Source: Gammaproteobacteria bacterium (GTDB taxonomy: Bacteria > Pseudomonadota > Gammaproteobacteria > Steroidobacterales > GCA-2729495). From it: 9,638 nucleotides of DNA. The DNA is taken from contig JAKLLP010000055.1 of the NCBI GenBank assembly GCA_023150055.1, forward strand, positions 1 to 9,638, read 5' to 3'. Positions 8,283-9,638 of this stretch are shown in pieces. The notes under the pieces are model-generated. The model saw only the letters and a program-made list of their open reading frames with translations, was not told where the DNA came from and made no database searches. The position numbers were made by a program, and so were the translations under genes. How positions within the stretch are numbered: the first letter of the stretch is position 1; each line of letters begins with the position of its first letter.

Positions 8283-8364
8283 GCGCCGCCCATGGCTGAT
8301 CTGCGTCCGCCACTGTAACAAGTCGCGGCCGGCGGATCAGGCACCGGTCCGGGAATTGTCTGCC
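8283..8364 (-). other. Gap between the dioxygenase and TPR-methyltransferase genes
   Basis: This 82-base gap is short enough for co-transcription but holds two weak signals. On the minus strand TGTTACAGT (8320 to 8312) resembles an extended -10 element, with a poor -35 (CTGATC, 8340 to 8335) 17 bases upstream; transcription would start near 8305. GGCGGATCAG at 8331-8340 can also pair with CTGATC (8296-8301) and CCGCC (8307-8311) around a 5-base bulge. Neither is convincing alone. No coding sequence is supported here. Confidence 0.25.
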
Positions 8365-9627
8365 TCAGTCGAGCGAACTCGGGAAGCCGATCGGCACGAA
8401 GTGGTTGAAGCAGACGACCGCGCGCTGGCCGGCCGGCAGTGCGTTGCGCCAGTGGTAAATGCTGTTGCCGGAAAAGAAGACGCCGTCGCCCACCCGCAGC
8501 AGGGCTTCCTGCGGCTGGCCGTCGAGCTCGAGGTAGATCGGCCAGGGCTCCGGGTCGCCGTCGCGGTCGAGGTACTGCATGTCGATCACCACGCAGACGT
8601 TGTAGACGCACTGCGCGCGATCGAGGTGGCGGTCGAGCACGGAATGCTCCTCGTAGCAACTGAGGTAGCAGTAGGAGGGGATGACCTTCTCGCCGTTGAT
8701 CGTGTTGACGATACCCGCCAGCCCGTTGTGCAGCGAGGCGATGGTCGGCTGGTTGTGGATCGAGGCGCGCAGCTTCACCTGGCCGTCGTCGAGCGGCGGG
8801 AAATAGCCCCTTTCGCGGAGCTGGCGCACGTAGTGGCGCAGCTTCGAGCGGTGCGGCTCCGGCACGATATCGCGCAGGATCGCATGGCGATGTTCGCGCA
8901 CCGATGCCCGCGCCGCCTGCCGCTGCGCTTCCCACTGCGCGGTGCGCGCCGGGGCTGCGCTGCCGGCGAGCGCGTGGAGATCGCGCTGCCGTTCGCTCGC
9001 CGGCACTCTCGTCGGGTACACCATGCCGGTGCCGGCGTCGACGCCCCAGACGAGATCGACGCCGGGCGGCAGCGCCGGGGTGTGACGTCCGAGGACGCGC
9101 CGGACCTCGGCCGGGATCGGCTGTCCGGCCGGTTGCGGGATGAGCCGGGCCGCCGGGGCGAGTTCGGCGGCGAGATCGACCGGCGCGTCGGGATCGGGAA
9201 AGAAGGCGTCGGGGGCCGGCAGTTCCTCCACGAGGACATGGTGCCGGCGCATGCTCTCCCGGAGCGCCGGGTTGAACCGGGCCGGATCGCGCGCGGGGGC
9301 TGCTCCCGGCGCGTATTGCATCAGCAGCCAGCGCACCAGCTCCGGGTCCTCGGTGAGATCGAGCATGGCGTTGTAGGCGGGCTCGCCATGGCGGCGGGCA
9401 ATCAGCATCAGCTGCACGCTGAGTTCCGGCTGAATGCCGAGGGCCATGCGGCCATCCGGACGTGGTCGCATGAAAAGAATCCCGGAATCGATCAGGCGCT
9501 GCCGCGTGTCGCCACCCGGCGGTTCCGCGAGCGGGCGAATGCCGCCGGCGGGTGCCTGTTGACTGAGGACATGGTCGAGCAGGCTCAGCAACCAGGTCGC
9601 CAGGTCCGGGTAGTCTTTGAGGCTCAT
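8365..9627 (-). CDS. 2-oxoglutarate/Fe(II)-dependent dioxygenase-like protein with unrecognised N-terminal region
   Basis: A 420-residue protein whose last 150 residues or so look like a 2-oxoglutarate/Fe(II) dioxygenase jelly roll. The iron triad fits His334 and Asp336 in VLDRHLDRAQ (an HxD motif) and His392 in FFSGNSIYHWRNAL; Arg402, ten residues later in GQRAVVCFNHF, is placed to bind the 2-oxoglutarate carboxylate. Leading strands PSYCYLSCYEEHSVLDRH and the GDGVFFSG turn fit the prolyl-4-hydroxylase-like branch. The first 270 residues have no family I recognise: a helical start (5-22 and 65-105), a Pro/Ala-rich stretch (108-210) and a charged helical stretch (210-275). No signal peptide or membrane helix is evident. 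The ATG at 9625-9627 is only 11 bases from the window end, so its ribosome site and promoter cannot be judged, and an upstream start is possible. The TPR-methyltransferase gene follows on the same strand. It may hydroxylate a protein side chain or small molecule; the substrate is not deducible. Confidence 0.78.
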   Translation of the reverse strand: MSLKDYPDLATWLLSLLDHVLSQQAPAGGIRPLAEPPGGDTRQRLIDSGILFMRPRPDGRMALGIQPELSVQLMLIARRHGEPAYNAMLDLTEDPELVRWLLMQYAPGAAPARDPARFNPALRESMRRHHVLVEELPAPDAFFPDPDAPVDLAAELAPAARLIPQPAGQPIPAEVRRVLGRHTPALPPGVDLVWGVDAGTGMVYPTRVPASERQRDLHALAGSAAPARTAQWEAQRQAARASVREHRHAILRDIVPEPHRSKLRHYVRQLRERGYFPPLDDGQVKLRASIHNQPTIASLHNGLAGIVNTINGEKVIPSYCYLSCYEEHSVLDRHLDRAQCVYNVCVVIDMQYLDRDGDPEPWPIYLELDGQPQEALLRVGDGVFFSGNSIYHWRNALPAGQRAVVCFNHFVPIGFPSSLD

Positions 9628-9638
9628 GTGGGCGCGGC

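Noticed and set aside
8319..8321. TTG start for the TPR-methyltransferase, adding 13 residues
   Set aside because: No ribosome site, rare start codon, added residues lack character, and it overlaps a possible -10 element; ATG 8280-8282 is preferred.
6243..9627. A defence island or biosynthetic gene cluster
   Set aside because: Only two tailoring-type enzymes are present; there is no nuclease, toxin, core synthase, transporter or mobile gene nearby in the window.

Overview
The window reads as an ordinary stretch of a high-GC proteobacterial chromosome, most likely a gammaproteobacterium. The base for this is a GloC/YcbL hydrolase and an NADP-type glutamate dehydrogenase, both close in length and motif to the Escherichia coli proteins as I recall them, plus a GAF-PAS-PAS-GGDEF-EAL protein with long runs of G/C third positions. 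Species cannot be named from the sequence. There is no rRNA, tRNA, CRISPR array, transposase or phage gene, and no gene-free stretch longer than 300 bases.

Layout from left to right. (1) 2-250, plus strand: the last 82 residues of a YidC/Oxa1-family membrane insertase, cut by the window edge. (2) 251-476: a convergent gap holding a 148-base nested palindrome (264-411), the most striking non-coding structure here. (3) 477-1837, minus strand: an FkbM-type methyltransferase followed by gloC 32 bases later, probably one transcription unit. (4) 1838-2080: a divergent promoter region with a candidate promoter for each side and an 11-base inverted repeat (2010-2020/2041-2051) sitting on the plus-strand promoter. 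(5) 2081-4753, plus strand: a large soluble cyclic-di-GMP enzyme with three N-terminal sensor domains. (6) 4869-6218, plus strand: gdhA, preceded by a 16-base palindrome and followed by a hairpin in a 24-base convergent gap. (7) 6243-9627, minus strand: a 2-oxoglutarate/Fe(II)-dioxygenase-like protein with a large unrecognised N-terminal region, then a TPR-methyltransferase fusion, spaced 82 bases apart and possibly co-transcribed.

How the genes relate. gloC (removal of glutathione thioesters) and gdhA (ammonium assimilation into glutamate) are housekeeping metabolism. The GGDEF-EAL protein would turn cytoplasmic signals into changes in cyclic-di-GMP. The two methyltransferases and the dioxygenase are tailoring-type enzymes with unknown substrates; the dioxygenase/TPR-methyltransferase pair is the best candidate for an undescribed modification module, but this is inference from adjacency and domain content. 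I see no clear novel defence or mobile system in the window.
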